Below are positions 45,108 through 54,294 of a stretch of 64,000 bases of DNA, piece after piece; within the stretch, counting starts at the first letter, position 1, and every line of letters starts with the position of its first letter. Below the pieces are notes generated by a model, which worked only from the letters and a program-made list of their open reading frames with translations, was not told the origin of the DNA and ran no database searches. Where the stretch lies: positions 434,001 through 498,000 of the forward strand of contig NZ_CP055156.1 in the NCBI RefSeq assembly GCF_014217805.1, given 5' to 3'. A program made the translations under genes and the position numbers. Origin of the DNA: Adhaeribacter swui (GTDB lineage Bacteria > Bacteroidota > Bacteroidia > Cytophagales > Hymenobacteraceae).

Positions 45108-45503
45108 TTAAAGCGTGAAAGTGAAGAAGTAGTTGAAAAAGAAATTCCAGAAGAACACCAGTACAATGGCGCAGAACTTAGCAACGTAAAAGTTAAGTTT
45201 TGCTTTTTCGGTGAGTAAATATAGAATTAGGTTGTTTAGTATTAATCCAACCAAGGCAATTAAAACAAATTTCGAAAACTGAACGGCGATGCCCGGATCA
45301 GCACTCCGGAAAGTCCACCACCGGTTTAACAGGTAATTGCTGGTGCAGGCTACTGCAAAGCCCAAGCTATTGGCCAGGTATTTATTCCAGCGCAGCTTTT
45401 CTTTGGTAAGGTAAGTAATGCCAAAATCGAGCAGCAAACCCGAAAACCCCACCAGCCCAAACTTTAAAAATTTAAAAAATAAGGCGGTTGGGTTATCAAA
45501 CAT
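45108..45503 (-). CDS. GtrA family membrane protein
   Basis: This 131-residue, four-helix membrane protein is of the GtrA/DPMS3 type, which helps to move polyprenyl-linked sugars for surface glycan assembly. Family features are FLKFGLVGFSGLLLDFG, NYLLNRWWTFR and NFFFNYFFTF. It converges with a GT22-like glycosyltransferase, 8 bp from its stop; both are consistent with lipid-linked sugar use, but the opposite strands argue against one operon. Confidence 0.92.
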   Translation of the reverse strand: MFDNPTALFFKFLKFGLVGFSGLLLDFGITYLTKEKLRWNKYLANSLGFAVACTSNYLLNRWWTFRSADPGIAVQFSKFVLIALVGLILNNLILYLLTEKAKLNFYVAKFCAIVLVFFWNFFFNYFFTFTL

Positions 45504-45906
45504 GTAAGATTTTGCGGCGGTAAAGCAGATACAATATTTTTAAGAAGCAAAGGTAAATACTTTAGCATAGCAAGCCAAAACACCTACCGCTGCCTCAAGC
45601 ATTTCTCCTGGTTAGCTGATGCAGAAATGTTAAAAATCCGCAACAAGTAAACAAATACCCGTTTAGGATGACTTGGGTGCGGATTTACCTCGGTGGCTTA
45701 TAATACCAATAGGATAGTAAATCCGCACCAGTGGGCTAGAATATAAAGCCTGGTTAAATGCAGCATCTCAGCCCACAAAAGCAATAAGATTAACTGCTCA
45801 GTTAAATTGAGTTCTGTTAATTAACCAAATAGCTTTGTATCCGAAATTGATATCCGGCAACTAAACCGCACCTGAGATAAGGGGAAATAAGAATTTTTAA
45901 ATTTTC
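45504..45906. other. Intergenic region with an isolated inverted repeat
   Basis: This 403-bp region has a perfect 13-bp inverted repeat (45676-45688 with 45717-45729) with a 28-nt spacer, and an AT-rich palindrome near 45893. No coding frame is obvious. Confidence 0.5.
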
Positions 45907-46512
45907 TTATTTCGCCGGCGAAGCTGATTTAGGTGGATTAATCATGATGTGAGCGTTGTGTTTTCCGGGATCCATAATCCAGGGCAAGCCGGGGCCATCG
46001 GGTTTAAGCGGCAAACCAGTGCTCTCGGAAGTAGCAAACGGAATGTACACCACCGAACGCAAGTAACCATTTTTTACTTCGCCGGTAGTTTTGTTAAAAT
46101 CATCCTCTTCCGCCGAAAAAGAAAATAAGGTGGTCGGGTTCTTCGGCATTTTTAATTTTCCGGCTTTGGCTTCTTGCTCGCGGGTATCAAAAATTTCCTG
46201 GCCCGATTTACCAGCTTTCCGAAGTGCCCGGCCCCGCGCCATAAAAGGCTCTAAATCTTTGTGATAACAAGATGCATTAAAACCTTTTTGCTTGGGGTCA
46301 TCGCCTAAGCAAATTAGCTCGTTCGTTCCTTTCCGTAACAGCGTTAAGGTACCATCGCCGGTGTAACCGTATACCGCGGCCCCATCGCGTTTATCGGCGG
46401 GAGCAGCTAAAACTGCTGCTTTAATCTGAACTTCGGGGGTAGGAACTGTGGTTTGAGCTACGCTGGTAAAAGCAGGCGCAGCCATCAGTAAAAAGGCTAA
46501 CAACTTTTTCAT
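45907..46512 (-). CDS. Secreted protein of unknown function
   Basis: This 201-residue protein has a signal peptide (cleavage near SVAQT). The mature part has two cysteines (ELICLGDD, NASCYHKD) that could form a disulfide, an internal basic helix (RGRALRKAGKSGQE) and a C-terminal DPGKHNAHIMINPP segment. I do not recognise a family, though the conserved His/Asp/Asn-rich end hints at metal or ligand binding. It lies 147 bp downstream of a cupin gene on the same strand. It is real judging by length and signal peptide. Confidence 0.7.
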   Translation of the reverse strand: MKKLLAFLLMAAPAFTSVAQTTVPTPEVQIKAAVLAAPADKRDGAAVYGYTGDGTLTLLRKGTNELICLGDDPKQKGFNASCYHKDLEPFMARGRALRKAGKSGQEIFDTREQEAKAGKLKMPKNPTTLFSFSAEEDDFNKTTGEVKNGYLRSVVYIPFATSESTGLPLKPDGPGLPWIMDPGKHNAHIMINPPKSASPAK

Positions 46513-46659
46513 AGGCTTTATTTAAAGTTTAGTTTTACTTCTTCCTGAAAAAATGCGGAAACTGTAAGGTAGTTATTTAGCGAAAGGTTTAAAATAAAAT
46601 TTGTATTATTTACCTATCCATTTAAAAGCAACTACATTTTAAAATTTACCTGTTGTACG

Positions 46660-46989
46660 TTAATCCACAATAAAAACGGTAGCGCCGTTGCCGGATGCAA
46701 TTTTATGCGCCTCGGTATTATCGGCTACCACAAAGGTTTCGCCGGCTTGTACCATACTGGTTCGGCCATCGGTTAAAGTTACCAGCACCTCTCCTGCCAG
46801 TACCAGCATTACCTGCCCCCGGTGGTTCCAATGATTAGCCTGGTACTCGGGTAGGTATTGCACCAGGCGCACCCGCACGTTACCCAGTTCCCAGATTTTG
46901 CTCATGGCGCTACCTGTTAAACCCGGCACTTCCACCACCTCTACCTCGTCCCAGTTAATCAGCTGAAAAGGAATATTTTCAATTTTCAT
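46660..46989 (-). CDS. Cupin domain protein, DHCW-like
   Basis: This 109-residue single-domain cupin has the two beta-barrel motifs: NHWNHRGQVMLVLAGEVLV and TEAHKIASGNGATVFIVD. The sequence resembles the DHCW-motif cupin family, with NHWN in place of DHWC. It may bind a metal through the His residues. It follows an MFS permease gene by 63 bp on the same strand, so the two may be co-transcribed; its substrate is unknown. Confidence 0.8.
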   Translation of the reverse strand: MKIENIPFQLINWDEVEVVEVPGLTGSAMSKIWELGNVRVRLVQYLPEYQANHWNHRGQVMLVLAGEVLVTLTDGRTSMVQAGETFVVADNTEAHKIASGNGATVFIVD

Positions 46990-47052
46990 ACAGTATGGGT
47001 TTAAGAAAACAGAAAAATTTTAAAAATTGATTGCTCCCGGAAGCTTGGGTTG

Positions 47053-48252
47053 TTAGGGCTTACCAGTCCGTAATTGCGCATAGCGCACGTGCACCAGTAA
47101 AGCTAAAACCGAAAAGATTAACCCAATAAGTACTACCCCCGGCCACTGCCAAATGTGCCACAACTGGCTGGCAATAAAGGTACCGGAAGCCCCGCCTAAA
47201 AAGTAAGTAACCATGTACACCGTATTTAAACGGTTCCGAGCTTCGGGCTGCAACGAAAAAATAAGCGTTTGGTTAGAAATATGCGTGGCCTGTACGCCTA
47301 AATCCAGCAAGATTACCCCGGCCACTAAACCAATATAACTGGTTCCAAAAATACCGAATACCAGGTACGATAAAATGATTAAGCCAATGCTGTAAGTAGT
47401 TATTTGCCTGGAGTTACCTTTATCGCTGATGCGCCCCATAAATGAAGCGCCTAATGCGCCAAAAGCGCCCACTAAACCAAAGGCGCCCGCCACATCGCTG
47501 CCGGCTTTAAAGGGCGGCTCACGCAGTAGAAATGCCAGGGTAGTCCAGAAGGCGGCAAAACTGGCAAAGCACAAAGCCCCGCGCACCGCTGCCATGCGCA
47601 GCAAAGGTTCATCACGGATTAACCAACCCAAGGATTGCATTAATGATTTATAATTACCTTTATAGTCGGGGTATACCTCGGGTAATAAAAAGTATAGCAC
47701 GATCCAAAGCACGAACATAACTACTGCCGCTATAATAAACATAGCCCGCCAGCCCAAATGGGCGCCCACAAAACCACTAATGGTCCGGGATAATAAAATA
47801 CCAATCAGCAACCCACTCATGACAAACCCCACGGTGCGCCCCCGTTCTTCAGGACGGGCCAAATGCGCGGCCATAGGTACCAGTAACTGGGGAGTAACCG
47901 AAGTGGCACCAATAAAAAAACTGGCCGCCATTAAAAACCCGGCATTAGGCGCAAAAGCTGCCAGCAACAGGGCCACGATAATCAACGCAAAATTTACCAT
48001 AATTAGTTTTTTGCGCTTCAGCATATCGCCCAACGGAATAATAAACAGCATGCCTACGGCGTAACCAACTTGGGTGAGCATCGAAATGCTGCCGGCTTTG
48101 GCCTGCGTAATCCGGAAAGTGCGGGCAATTTCGTCGAGTAAAGGCTGGTTGTAATATAAGTTGGCTACTACTAACCCGGTAGCAATGGCCATTACCCAAA
48201 GGTTTAATCTGGTTAAAGGAGGGGGCGCCAAAGTAGGCGAATGTTCTATCAT
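47053..48252 (-). CDS. MFS transporter
   Basis: This 399-residue protein is a 12-helix major facilitator permease. The loop-2 motif appears as GDMLKRKKLIMVN and the second-half equivalent as GRISDKGNSRQ. An early NLYYNQPLLDEIA fits the drug/arabinose-efflux-like group (YnfM-type). It probably exports a small molecule. The cupin gene follows 63 bp downstream. No regulator is encoded next to it. Confidence 0.88.
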   Translation of the reverse strand: MIEHSPTLAPPPLTRLNLWVMAIATGLVVANLYYNQPLLDEIARTFRITQAKAGSISMLTQVGYAVGMLFIIPLGDMLKRKKLIMVNFALIIVALLLAAFAPNAGFLMAASFFIGATSVTPQLLVPMAAHLARPEERGRTVGFVMSGLLIGILLSRTISGFVGAHLGWRAMFIIAAVVMFVLWIVLYFLLPEVYPDYKGNYKSLMQSLGWLIRDEPLLRMAAVRGALCFASFAAFWTTLAFLLREPPFKAGSDVAGAFGLVGAFGALGASFMGRISDKGNSRQITTYSIGLIILSYLVFGIFGTSYIGLVAGVILLDLGVQATHISNQTLIFSLQPEARNRLNTVYMVTYFLGGASGTFIASQLWHIWQWPGVVLIGLIFSVLALLVHVRYAQLRTGKP

Positions 48253-48457
48253 TACGGATGGTGATGGTTAACAGGGAAAATAAAACTGGTTCTTTTTAAA
48301 ATTTACCAGAACAAATAATTGTGTTACTGTTAACCGGTTAAATAGTTTAGCATCCGGCACATTTTAATGCCCGATAGTAGCGCAGAATAGTAAAAATTTA
48401 AAAAATGCAGGAAACCCGGTTCTGAAAACAATCCGGAACTGTATTTTATAATTCAAC

Positions 48458-48492
48458 AAAAAACCCGTTGCGGTGTAACAACGGGCTTTTTA
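48458..48492 (-). terminator. Terminator of the DinB gene
   Basis: A 12-13-bp stem with one mismatch (48458-48470 with 48479-48490) closes an 8-nt loop. Its minus-strand end is T-rich. It lies a few bases beyond the DinB stop. Confidence 0.75.
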
Positions 48493-48497
48493 TTAAA

Positions 48498-49028
48498 TTA
48501 AAATAACTTTTCGCCGGGCGGGGTTACTCCTTTTAAGCGCAGGTAAACCGTAGCCTGACCGCGATGGTGCGTTTGGTGCTCAAATGCTTTATCAAAAGCT
48601 AAACCGCGGTTAATATCCTGGTTAAATACTTTTACGTTTTCGGCCAGTTGGGCATCGGTAACCTTGTTTAAGGCGGCAATTACAAAATCGTAACTTTCCA
48701 GAACTACTTTACTCAGGCCGGCCTTGGTTTTAAACTCATCCATTTTTTCTAAATTTTTACCCTGGTACGGGTTCGTAGCGCCGGAAGCAGCCGCTGCAAA
48801 GTTAAAATTAGCGTTGGCCAGGTGCAGCATCTGCTCGGCGAAACTGCGGATTTCGGGCGTTGGTTTATAGCTGAGACCGGCTTCCGGCATGGCATCTAAA
48901 TACTCTTTGGTATAAGCCTTGGCCCGTTGCCAATCGGCTACCATCTGACTTTTAGACGGTGGAGTAGCCGCCCGAAGGCTGCTTATCAGTATAAATAATA
49001 AGGGTAAAAGGAAAGTAGCTTTTTTCAT
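48498..49028 (-). CDS. Exported DinB family protein
   Basis: This 176-residue DinB-like four-helix protein carries an N-terminal signal peptide (cleavage near LRAAT), so it would act in the periplasm, unlike the typical cytosolic DinB/YfiT enzymes. Metal ligands are plausible at His in AEQMLHLANAN and at EHQTHHRGQ, which matches the family HxxxH-like site. The family includes bacillithiol- and mycothiol-dependent transferases; any thiol substrate here is speculation. Confidence 0.82.
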   Translation of the reverse strand: MKKATFLLPLLFILISSLRAATPPSKSQMVADWQRAKAYTKEYLDAMPEAGLSYKPTPEIRSFAEQMLHLANANFNFAAAASGATNPYQGKNLEKMDEFKTKAGLSKVVLESYDFVIAALNKVTDAQLAENVKVFNQDINRGLAFDKAFEHQTHHRGQATVYLRLKGVTPPGEKLF

Positions 49029-49172
49029 ATAAGGCAGAAGTTAAAGGTTAAATAACGGGTTATAAAACCGAATGTAATAAAATTTTACGCATTGCCATTT
49101 AACAAAAATTTAAAAATTAACCTGAATTTAATCAAACAGCTAAAGCAAAATAATAGCACAATCCCGGTTGAA

Positions 49173-49853
49173 TTAAAACCATTCTATATCCGGGTTTAAA
49201 GGCAAATAATTGTTTTTGATTTGCTGGTTGGCAGCGTGTACCGTTATGGCTACGCAACGTTCTTGTTCGTTTATTTCAAAGGCAATACCTGCGGCCGCGG
49301 CATCGTAAATAAAAATTTTGCCCGTTGTTTTTGGCACCGGGTAAGCTCCTGCTTTTACTACCCCAGGAAAAGCCTTTTGAATAACCGATAAGCTGGCATT
49401 TACGTGAACAGAATCGGTGGTTATAAAATAAGGCGAGGTAACCCGTATTTGATCTACCCGGCTAGCCTGGTTGGGGGCACCCATGTTGGTTTTAAAATAA
49501 AGGGTAGTTTGGTGACGGGTAGTGTCTTTAGCGTTAGCTGCCGGTTTCGAGAACCACGTAGATAAAGCCTTGCCCATCGCGGCATCGCCTTGGTCGGGTT
49601 TACCTAAGCGCGCCGTTACTGCTTCGGCTTTTTCCTGCAAAGCAGTTAAACCAATACTTTTTCCGGGCACAATTAAACGGCTAGAATCGATGGAAGCAGT
49701 ACTGGAGTTGTTACTTGGTGCTGGTTTGGCGGCGTTATCCGCTGATTGATTTTCTGGTTGAGTCGTTTGGTTTTCTTGTTTGGCGGTGCAGCTCCAGCTT
49801 GCCCAAAGTAAAAAAATAAAGAAAATATAGTTTCGGTGATTACGGTGCAACAT
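49173..49853 (-). CDS. Lipoprotein of unknown function
   Basis: This 226-residue protein has a lipoprotein signal (lipobox ASWSC, Cys at residue 22). A low-complexity Gln/Asn/Thr/Ser linker (about 26-55) is followed by a globular domain of beta character (LYFKTNMG, VDQIRVTSPYF, IAFEINEQERCVAITVH). I do not recognise the family. It is monocistronic and flanked by the DinB and SDR genes. Existence is supported by the lipobox and the ordered domain. Confidence 0.72.
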   Translation of the reverse strand: MLHRNHRNYIFFIFLLWASWSCTAKQENQTTQPENQSADNAAKPAPSNNSSTASIDSSRLIVPGKSIGLTALQEKAEAVTARLGKPDQGDAAMGKALSTWFSKPAANAKDTTRHQTTLYFKTNMGAPNQASRVDQIRVTSPYFITTDSVHVNASLSVIQKAFPGVVKAGAYPVPKTTGKIFIYDAAAAGIAFEINEQERCVAITVHAANQQIKNNYLPLNPDIEWF

Positions 49854-50000
49854 TACAGTTTTAATTACAAGTAAGTGGTGGCGATAATTTTAAAAACAAA
49901 TACAGCCAACTGTTACTACCCCTGTGAGAATTAGAATAAACTTGACCGGATTTTTAAATTTTTAAAATTTACTCATTTAAATGTAGTGGGCCTTGTACCA

Positions 50001-50792
50001 TTATGAAGGCTTAGCCTTTTCCCGCTCCGACATTTTCCGGACCAAGGCCGTTAATAATTTACGGGGAACAAAACGCGCCGAGTTAGCAAGCAGCCAATTA
50101 CGAAAACCCGGAATAGCCACCGTTTTCCCGGCCATGAAAGCCCGATAGCCGTAAGCGGCTACTTCTGCAGCGCTGGAAATCTTTTTGCCTTTAAATAATT
50201 TAGATTCTTCCAGGGCAGCCGCCTGCAGAAAGCCCGATTCGGTTGGGCCGGGGCATAGCGCCGTAACGGTAATGCCCGTACCCTGCAGCTCATTGGCTAT
50301 AGCTTCCGAAAACGACAATACGTAGGCCTTAGTAGCAAAGTAAACCGCCATTAAAGGGCCAGGCTGAAAAGCGGCCGTAGAGGCTATATTTAAAATCCGG
50401 CCACGCCGGCGCTCTACCATGTCGCGGACAAACAATTTAGTAAAATGCGTGAGCGCCGTAATATTCAGGTTAATCATTTGTTCTTCTTTCGCCCAATTTG
50501 TTTCTACGAAAAAACCAAAATCGCCGAAACCGGCATTATTTACTAGATAGTCCACGTCTATGTTTCTGGCTTTTAAACTGGCATAAACTATTGTTGCGGC
50601 TTGGGGCTGACTTAAATCCTGCGCTACTACGGTTACTTGCACGTGGTAAGCTGACTGCAATTCCCCAGCGATTTGGTTTAATTTAGCTTCGCTCCGGGCT
50701 ACTAATACCAAGTTATGTTGGCGCTGCGCAAACAGTTTGGCAAACTCGTAACCGATGCCACCGGAAGCCCCCGTTATTAAAGCCGTTTTCAT
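50001..50792 (-). CDS. Short-chain dehydrogenase/reductase
   Basis: This 263-residue SDR has the NAD(P) motif TGASGGIG (7-14), NNAG (85-88), catalytic Ser138 and the Y151xxxK155 pair (YFATK). The Arg33 of VARSEAK suggests NADP. The C-terminal stretch is a hydrophobic/basic tail (FVPRKLLTALVRKM), as in DltE/YqjQ-type membrane-linked SDRs. The substrate is unknown. It lies 71 bp downstream of an ALDH7 gene on the same strand, so it may be co-transcribed. Confidence 0.9.
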   Translation of the reverse strand: MKTALITGASGGIGYEFAKLFAQRQHNLVLVARSEAKLNQIAGELQSAYHVQVTVVAQDLSQPQAATIVYASLKARNIDVDYLVNNAGFGDFGFFVETNWAKEEQMINLNITALTHFTKLFVRDMVERRRGRILNIASTAAFQPGPLMAVYFATKAYVLSFSEAIANELQGTGITVTALCPGPTESGFLQAAALEESKLFKGKKISSAAEVAAYGYRAFMAGKTVAIPGFRNWLLANSARFVPRKLLTALVRKMSEREKAKPS

Positions 50793-50863
50793 GGAAATAA
50801 TCTATTGTAAAAACAGAAAAATTTAAAAAATCAGGTTCCTGATTGTGCCGGTAGTGCCTTTTA

Positions 50864-52435
50864 TCAGAAATCGAACTTGATTCCTTGGGCTAAGGGCAAT
50901 TCGCGGCTAAAATTAATGGTATTGGTTTGGCGGCGCATGTACACTTTCCAGGCATCCGACCCGGACTCGCGGCCACCACCGGTATCTTTTTCGCCGCCAA
51001 AAGCGCCGCCAATTTCTGCGCCCGAAGTACCAATATTTACGTTGGCTATGCCGCAATCCGAACCCCACGCCGATAAAAAAACTTCGGTTTGCCCCAGATT
51101 AGTTGAGAAAATGGCTGAAGATAATCCTTGCCGTACCCCGTTTTGTAAGGCAATCGCATTTTCTAATTCCCCGGAGTATTTAATTAAATACAAGATGGGC
51201 GCAAATGTTTCTTCCTGCACGGTACGGTAGGTATTTTGGGCTTCTACCAAGGCCGGAGTTACGTAAGTACCGGTTTCGTAGCCTTCGCCGGTTAAAACTT
51301 CGCCGCCAATTAAAAGGGTACCTCCTTCTTGTTGCACGGCTATTAAAGATTTTTTAAAATTTTCTACAGCTTCCTTATCAATTAAAGGCCCAACCAGTAC
51401 GGTGTCGCTTAAAGGATTACCGATGGGTAGATTAGAATAAATTTTCAGCAGGCGTTCTTTCACCTCATCGTAAATAGAGTCGTGCACAATCAGGCGACGC
51501 GTGGTAGTGCAACGTTGGCCGCAAGTACCTACCGCGCCAAAAACCACGGCCCGCAGAGCCATATCCAGATTGGCGTTTTCGGTTAAAATAATGGCGTTAT
51601 TTCCGCCTAATTCTAATAAAGCCCGCCCTAGCCGGGCACCAACAGCCGCACCAACTTTTTTACCCATGCGCGTAGAACCGGTGGCCGACAACAATGGAAT
51701 CCGGCTATCCGCCGCCATTAAAGCGCCAATTTCGGCATCACCGATGATTACATTAAAAATTCCTTCGGGCAAATTATTTTCTACTAACACTTCTTTTAAA
51801 ATGTGCTGACACGCAATGGCTGTTAAAGGCGTTTTCTCCGAAGGTTTCCAGATGCACACATCGCCACATACGGCGGCCAGCATGGCGTTCCAGCTCCAAA
51901 CCGCCACCGGAAAGTTAAAAGCCGAGATAATACCGACAATTCCTAACGCGTGGTACTGTTCGTACATGCGGTGCCCCGGCCGTTCGGAGTGCATGGTAAA
52001 ACCGTGTAACTGGCGCGATAACCCAACGGCAAAATCACAGATATCAATCATTTCCTGCACTTCGCCTAAACCTTCCTGGTAAATTTTACCCATTTCGTAG
52101 GATACCAGTTTGCCTAAAGGCTCTTTGTACTGCCGCAGTTTGTTGCCAATTTGCCGCACGATGTCGCCACGTTTGGGAGCGGGTACCTGCCGCCATTGGA
52201 TAAAAGCTTGTTCGGCGGTTTTAATTACTTGTTCGTAATCGTCGGGTGTAGCCAGATTTACCGCGGCGATTGCCTGTCCATCTACCGGGGAGTAAATTGT
52301 TTTCGTGTTTACATTACCCGTACCGCCCCACACTAAGCCTGTACTAAAAGCCGGGTTAGTAGCTTTAATACCCAGGGTAGTTTTTATTTCTTCCACAATT
52401 AATTGCTGCGGACTAACATCAATGGCTTGTTTCAT
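50864..52435 (-). CDS. ALDH7-type aldehyde dehydrogenase (aminoadipate semialdehyde/P6C)
   Basis: This 523-residue enzyme is of the ALDH7 type, which oxidises alpha-aminoadipic semialdehyde (piperideine-6-carboxylate) in lysine breakdown, or related aldehydes. The catalytic Cys309 lies in GTCGQRCTTTRRL, the general-base Glu275 in LLELGGNN, and Asn174 in SAFNFPVAVW. The family-specific GQRCTTTRR pattern supports ALDH7. The SDR gene follows at 71 bp. No lysine-degradation partner is adjacent, so the physiological substrate is inferred from family only. Confidence 0.9.
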   Translation of the reverse strand: MKQAIDVSPQQLIVEEIKTTLGIKATNPAFSTGLVWGGTGNVNTKTIYSPVDGQAIAAVNLATPDDYEQVIKTAEQAFIQWRQVPAPKRGDIVRQIGNKLRQYKEPLGKLVSYEMGKIYQEGLGEVQEMIDICDFAVGLSRQLHGFTMHSERPGHRMYEQYHALGIVGIISAFNFPVAVWSWNAMLAAVCGDVCIWKPSEKTPLTAIACQHILKEVLVENNLPEGIFNVIIGDAEIGALMAADSRIPLLSATGSTRMGKKVGAAVGARLGRALLELGGNNAIILTENANLDMALRAVVFGAVGTCGQRCTTTRRLIVHDSIYDEVKERLLKIYSNLPIGNPLSDTVLVGPLIDKEAVENFKKSLIAVQQEGGTLLIGGEVLTGEGYETGTYVTPALVEAQNTYRTVQEETFAPILYLIKYSGELENAIALQNGVRQGLSSAIFSTNLGQTEVFLSAWGSDCGIANVNIGTSGAEIGGAFGGEKDTGGGRESGSDAWKVYMRRQTNTINFSRELPLAQGIKFDF

Positions 52436-52521
52436 AATACCTGATACGGACTAAATTTTAAAAAAGTAAAAAGACGAAGCACCAATTTTTAAGATAGGTT
52501 TGGCGAGTACCGGTATAAAAT

Positions 52522-52552
52522 AAAAAAGCCGCTGCTTTATAGCAACGGCTTT
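52522..52552 (-). terminator. Terminator of degP
   Basis: A 12-bp stem with one mismatch (52525-52536 with 52541-52552) closes a 4-nt loop and is followed by T-rich sequence on the minus strand. It is closely similar to the hairpin at 29426-29457. Confidence 0.78.
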
Positions 52553-52575
52553 CTGTAATAAAATTTTTTAAAAAA

Positions 52576-54093
52576 TTAGCGGCGGCCAATTGGATAAAAT
52601 GCCCGGCGGCCATCCGGATAAGTACCTTCTACCAGTACCCCGGATTCACTTTCGGCTTCTTTTAACAGGCGCTCTACATCCTGCGGTTTTTCCACTTTCG
52701 ATTTATCAATCCGGGTAATAATAAAACCATCTACCATACCGGTTTGCTTAAACTCGCTAGATTTTACATTGCTGATTTTAGCACCCCCATCTAAATTAAG
52801 TTTGGTCATTTCGGCTTTAGATACAGGTTCAAATTTGGCGCCTCCGTAAGTAACGGCTTTGGCTAATTCCCGCTTTACTACGTTGGTATCGCCCATGCGA
52901 TTGCGCAGGGTAACGGTGGCGGTTTTGGTTTCGTTATCGCGTAAGTAAGTTACTTTTACTTTATCACCGGGGCGGTAACGGGCAACCTGCTCTTGCACTG
53001 CGGCACTGGTATTTACGTTTACGCCGTTAATTTGCGTAATTACGTCTCCCTTTTTCAAGCCAGCATCTTCGGCAGCACTGTTCTCGGAGAAATTATTGAT
53101 GTAAATACCGTTTAACGTTTTAATTTTTTTCTCTTCAGCTAATTTAGCATCTACTTCCCGCATCGAAATGCCCAGGAAAGCCCGTTGCACTTCGCCGTAT
53201 TTTAATAAATCGTCAATTACTTTGCTTACAATCGAAGAAGGTACCGCAAAAGAATAACCCGCGAATGATCCGGTTTGAGTGGCAATGGCGGTATTAATAC
53301 CAATTAAATCGCCATTCAGGTTTACTAAGGCCCCACCACTGTTACCCGGGTTAACGGCCGCATCGGTTTGTATAAAAGATTCTACGCCTAAGTTATTGCC
53401 TTGGGCATCTACGTTCTGCACAATACCTACATTGCGGCCTTTCGCGCTAATAATACCGGCTGTAACGGTTGAATTTAAATTTAACGGGTTACCCACAGCT
53501 AGCACCCATTCCCCTACCCGAACATTATCGGAGTTACCATAACGCACGGTAGGTAATTTATCGGCGTTTACTTTTAACAAAGCCAAATCAGTACTGGGGT
53601 CCGCACCAATTAAGGTAGCCGGAAGCTCGCGCTTATCGTCCATTACTACTTTAATTTTATCGGCTTTATCGATTACGTGATTGTTGGTAATAATATAACC
53701 GTTAGAAGCAATAATTACCCCAGAACCCGAACCTAAAGAAGGGCCTTGCCGACGGTGATAACCTTCGAAATCATCACCAAAAAAGTCGCGGAAGAAAGGA
53801 TCGATATCTTGCCGGCGCGATTTATTCTGGGCTAACTCGGTACCATACTCGGTCATAACGTGCACTACCGCCGGGGTTACCGCTTCGGCCGCTGCTACAA
53901 AATTTAATCCCTCCGGTACTTTTACTTCGCTGTCGTGCATTAAGCTGGAATAACGGAAATTGCGTACCGGCTGCTCTTGTTGCACCTGCACTACGGGCTC
54001 GTCGTCTTCCAGCAGTTTGTAACCACCAATGGCTAAGCCTCCACCCATTACGGCAGAAAGCACCAACCCGAACATAAATTGTCTTGGTTTCAT
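52576..54093 (-). CDS. degP: DegP/HtrA (Do family) periplasmic serine protease
   Basis: This 505-residue periplasmic protease/chaperone degrades or refolds damaged envelope proteins. I used the ATG at 54093; a GTG one codon upstream is also in frame. An N-terminal hydrophobic segment acts as signal or anchor. The catalytic triad is H139 (TNNHVID), D169 (PSTDLALLKV) and S252 (VNPGNSGGAL). A first PDZ domain lies at about 300-390 (GINVNTSAAVQEQVA) and a second, divergent PDZ near 410-500. hsp20 lies 201 bp upstream on the same strand, but a terminator separates them. Confidence 0.94.
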   Translation of the reverse strand: MKPRQFMFGLVLSAVMGGGLAIGGYKLLEDDEPVVQVQQEQPVRNFRYSSLMHDSEVKVPEGLNFVAAAEAVTPAVVHVMTEYGTELAQNKSRRQDIDPFFRDFFGDDFEGYHRRQGPSLGSGSGVIIASNGYIITNNHVIDKADKIKVVMDDKRELPATLIGADPSTDLALLKVNADKLPTVRYGNSDNVRVGEWVLAVGNPLNLNSTVTAGIISAKGRNVGIVQNVDAQGNNLGVESFIQTDAAVNPGNSGGALVNLNGDLIGINTAIATQTGSFAGYSFAVPSSIVSKVIDDLLKYGEVQRAFLGISMREVDAKLAEEKKIKTLNGIYINNFSENSAAEDAGLKKGDVITQINGVNVNTSAAVQEQVARYRPGDKVKVTYLRDNETKTATVTLRNRMGDTNVVKRELAKAVTYGGAKFEPVSKAEMTKLNLDGGAKISNVKSSEFKQTGMVDGFIITRIDKSKVEKPQDVERLLKEAESESGVLVEGTYPDGRRAFYPIGRR

Positions 54094-54242
54094 CACTTTA
54101 TACTTAACAATATTTTTTTAGCTGTTATTTTATCTCAATCTTACTAATTAAACATACAACGCACAAGTATTTGGCTTATTGTAGTTTATTCTGTACGTAA
54201 AATTGCAAAAGAGATTGTTTAAATTTAAAACAATCTTGAATA

Positions 54243-54270
54243 AAAAAGGCGCCATACAGCGCGCCTTTTT
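54243..54270 (-). terminator. Terminator of hsp20
   Basis: A perfect 10-bp stem (54243-54252 with 54261-54270) closes an 8-nt loop, with A5/T5 ends. It lies 24 bp beyond the hsp20 stop. Confidence 0.85.
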
Positions 54271-54294
54271 ACTTTAAAATTTTACCTAAAATCC

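Noticed and set aside
45676-45729. Complete mobile element (MITE)
   Set aside because: Only one inverted-repeat pair is present, without a target-site duplication or second copy in the window.
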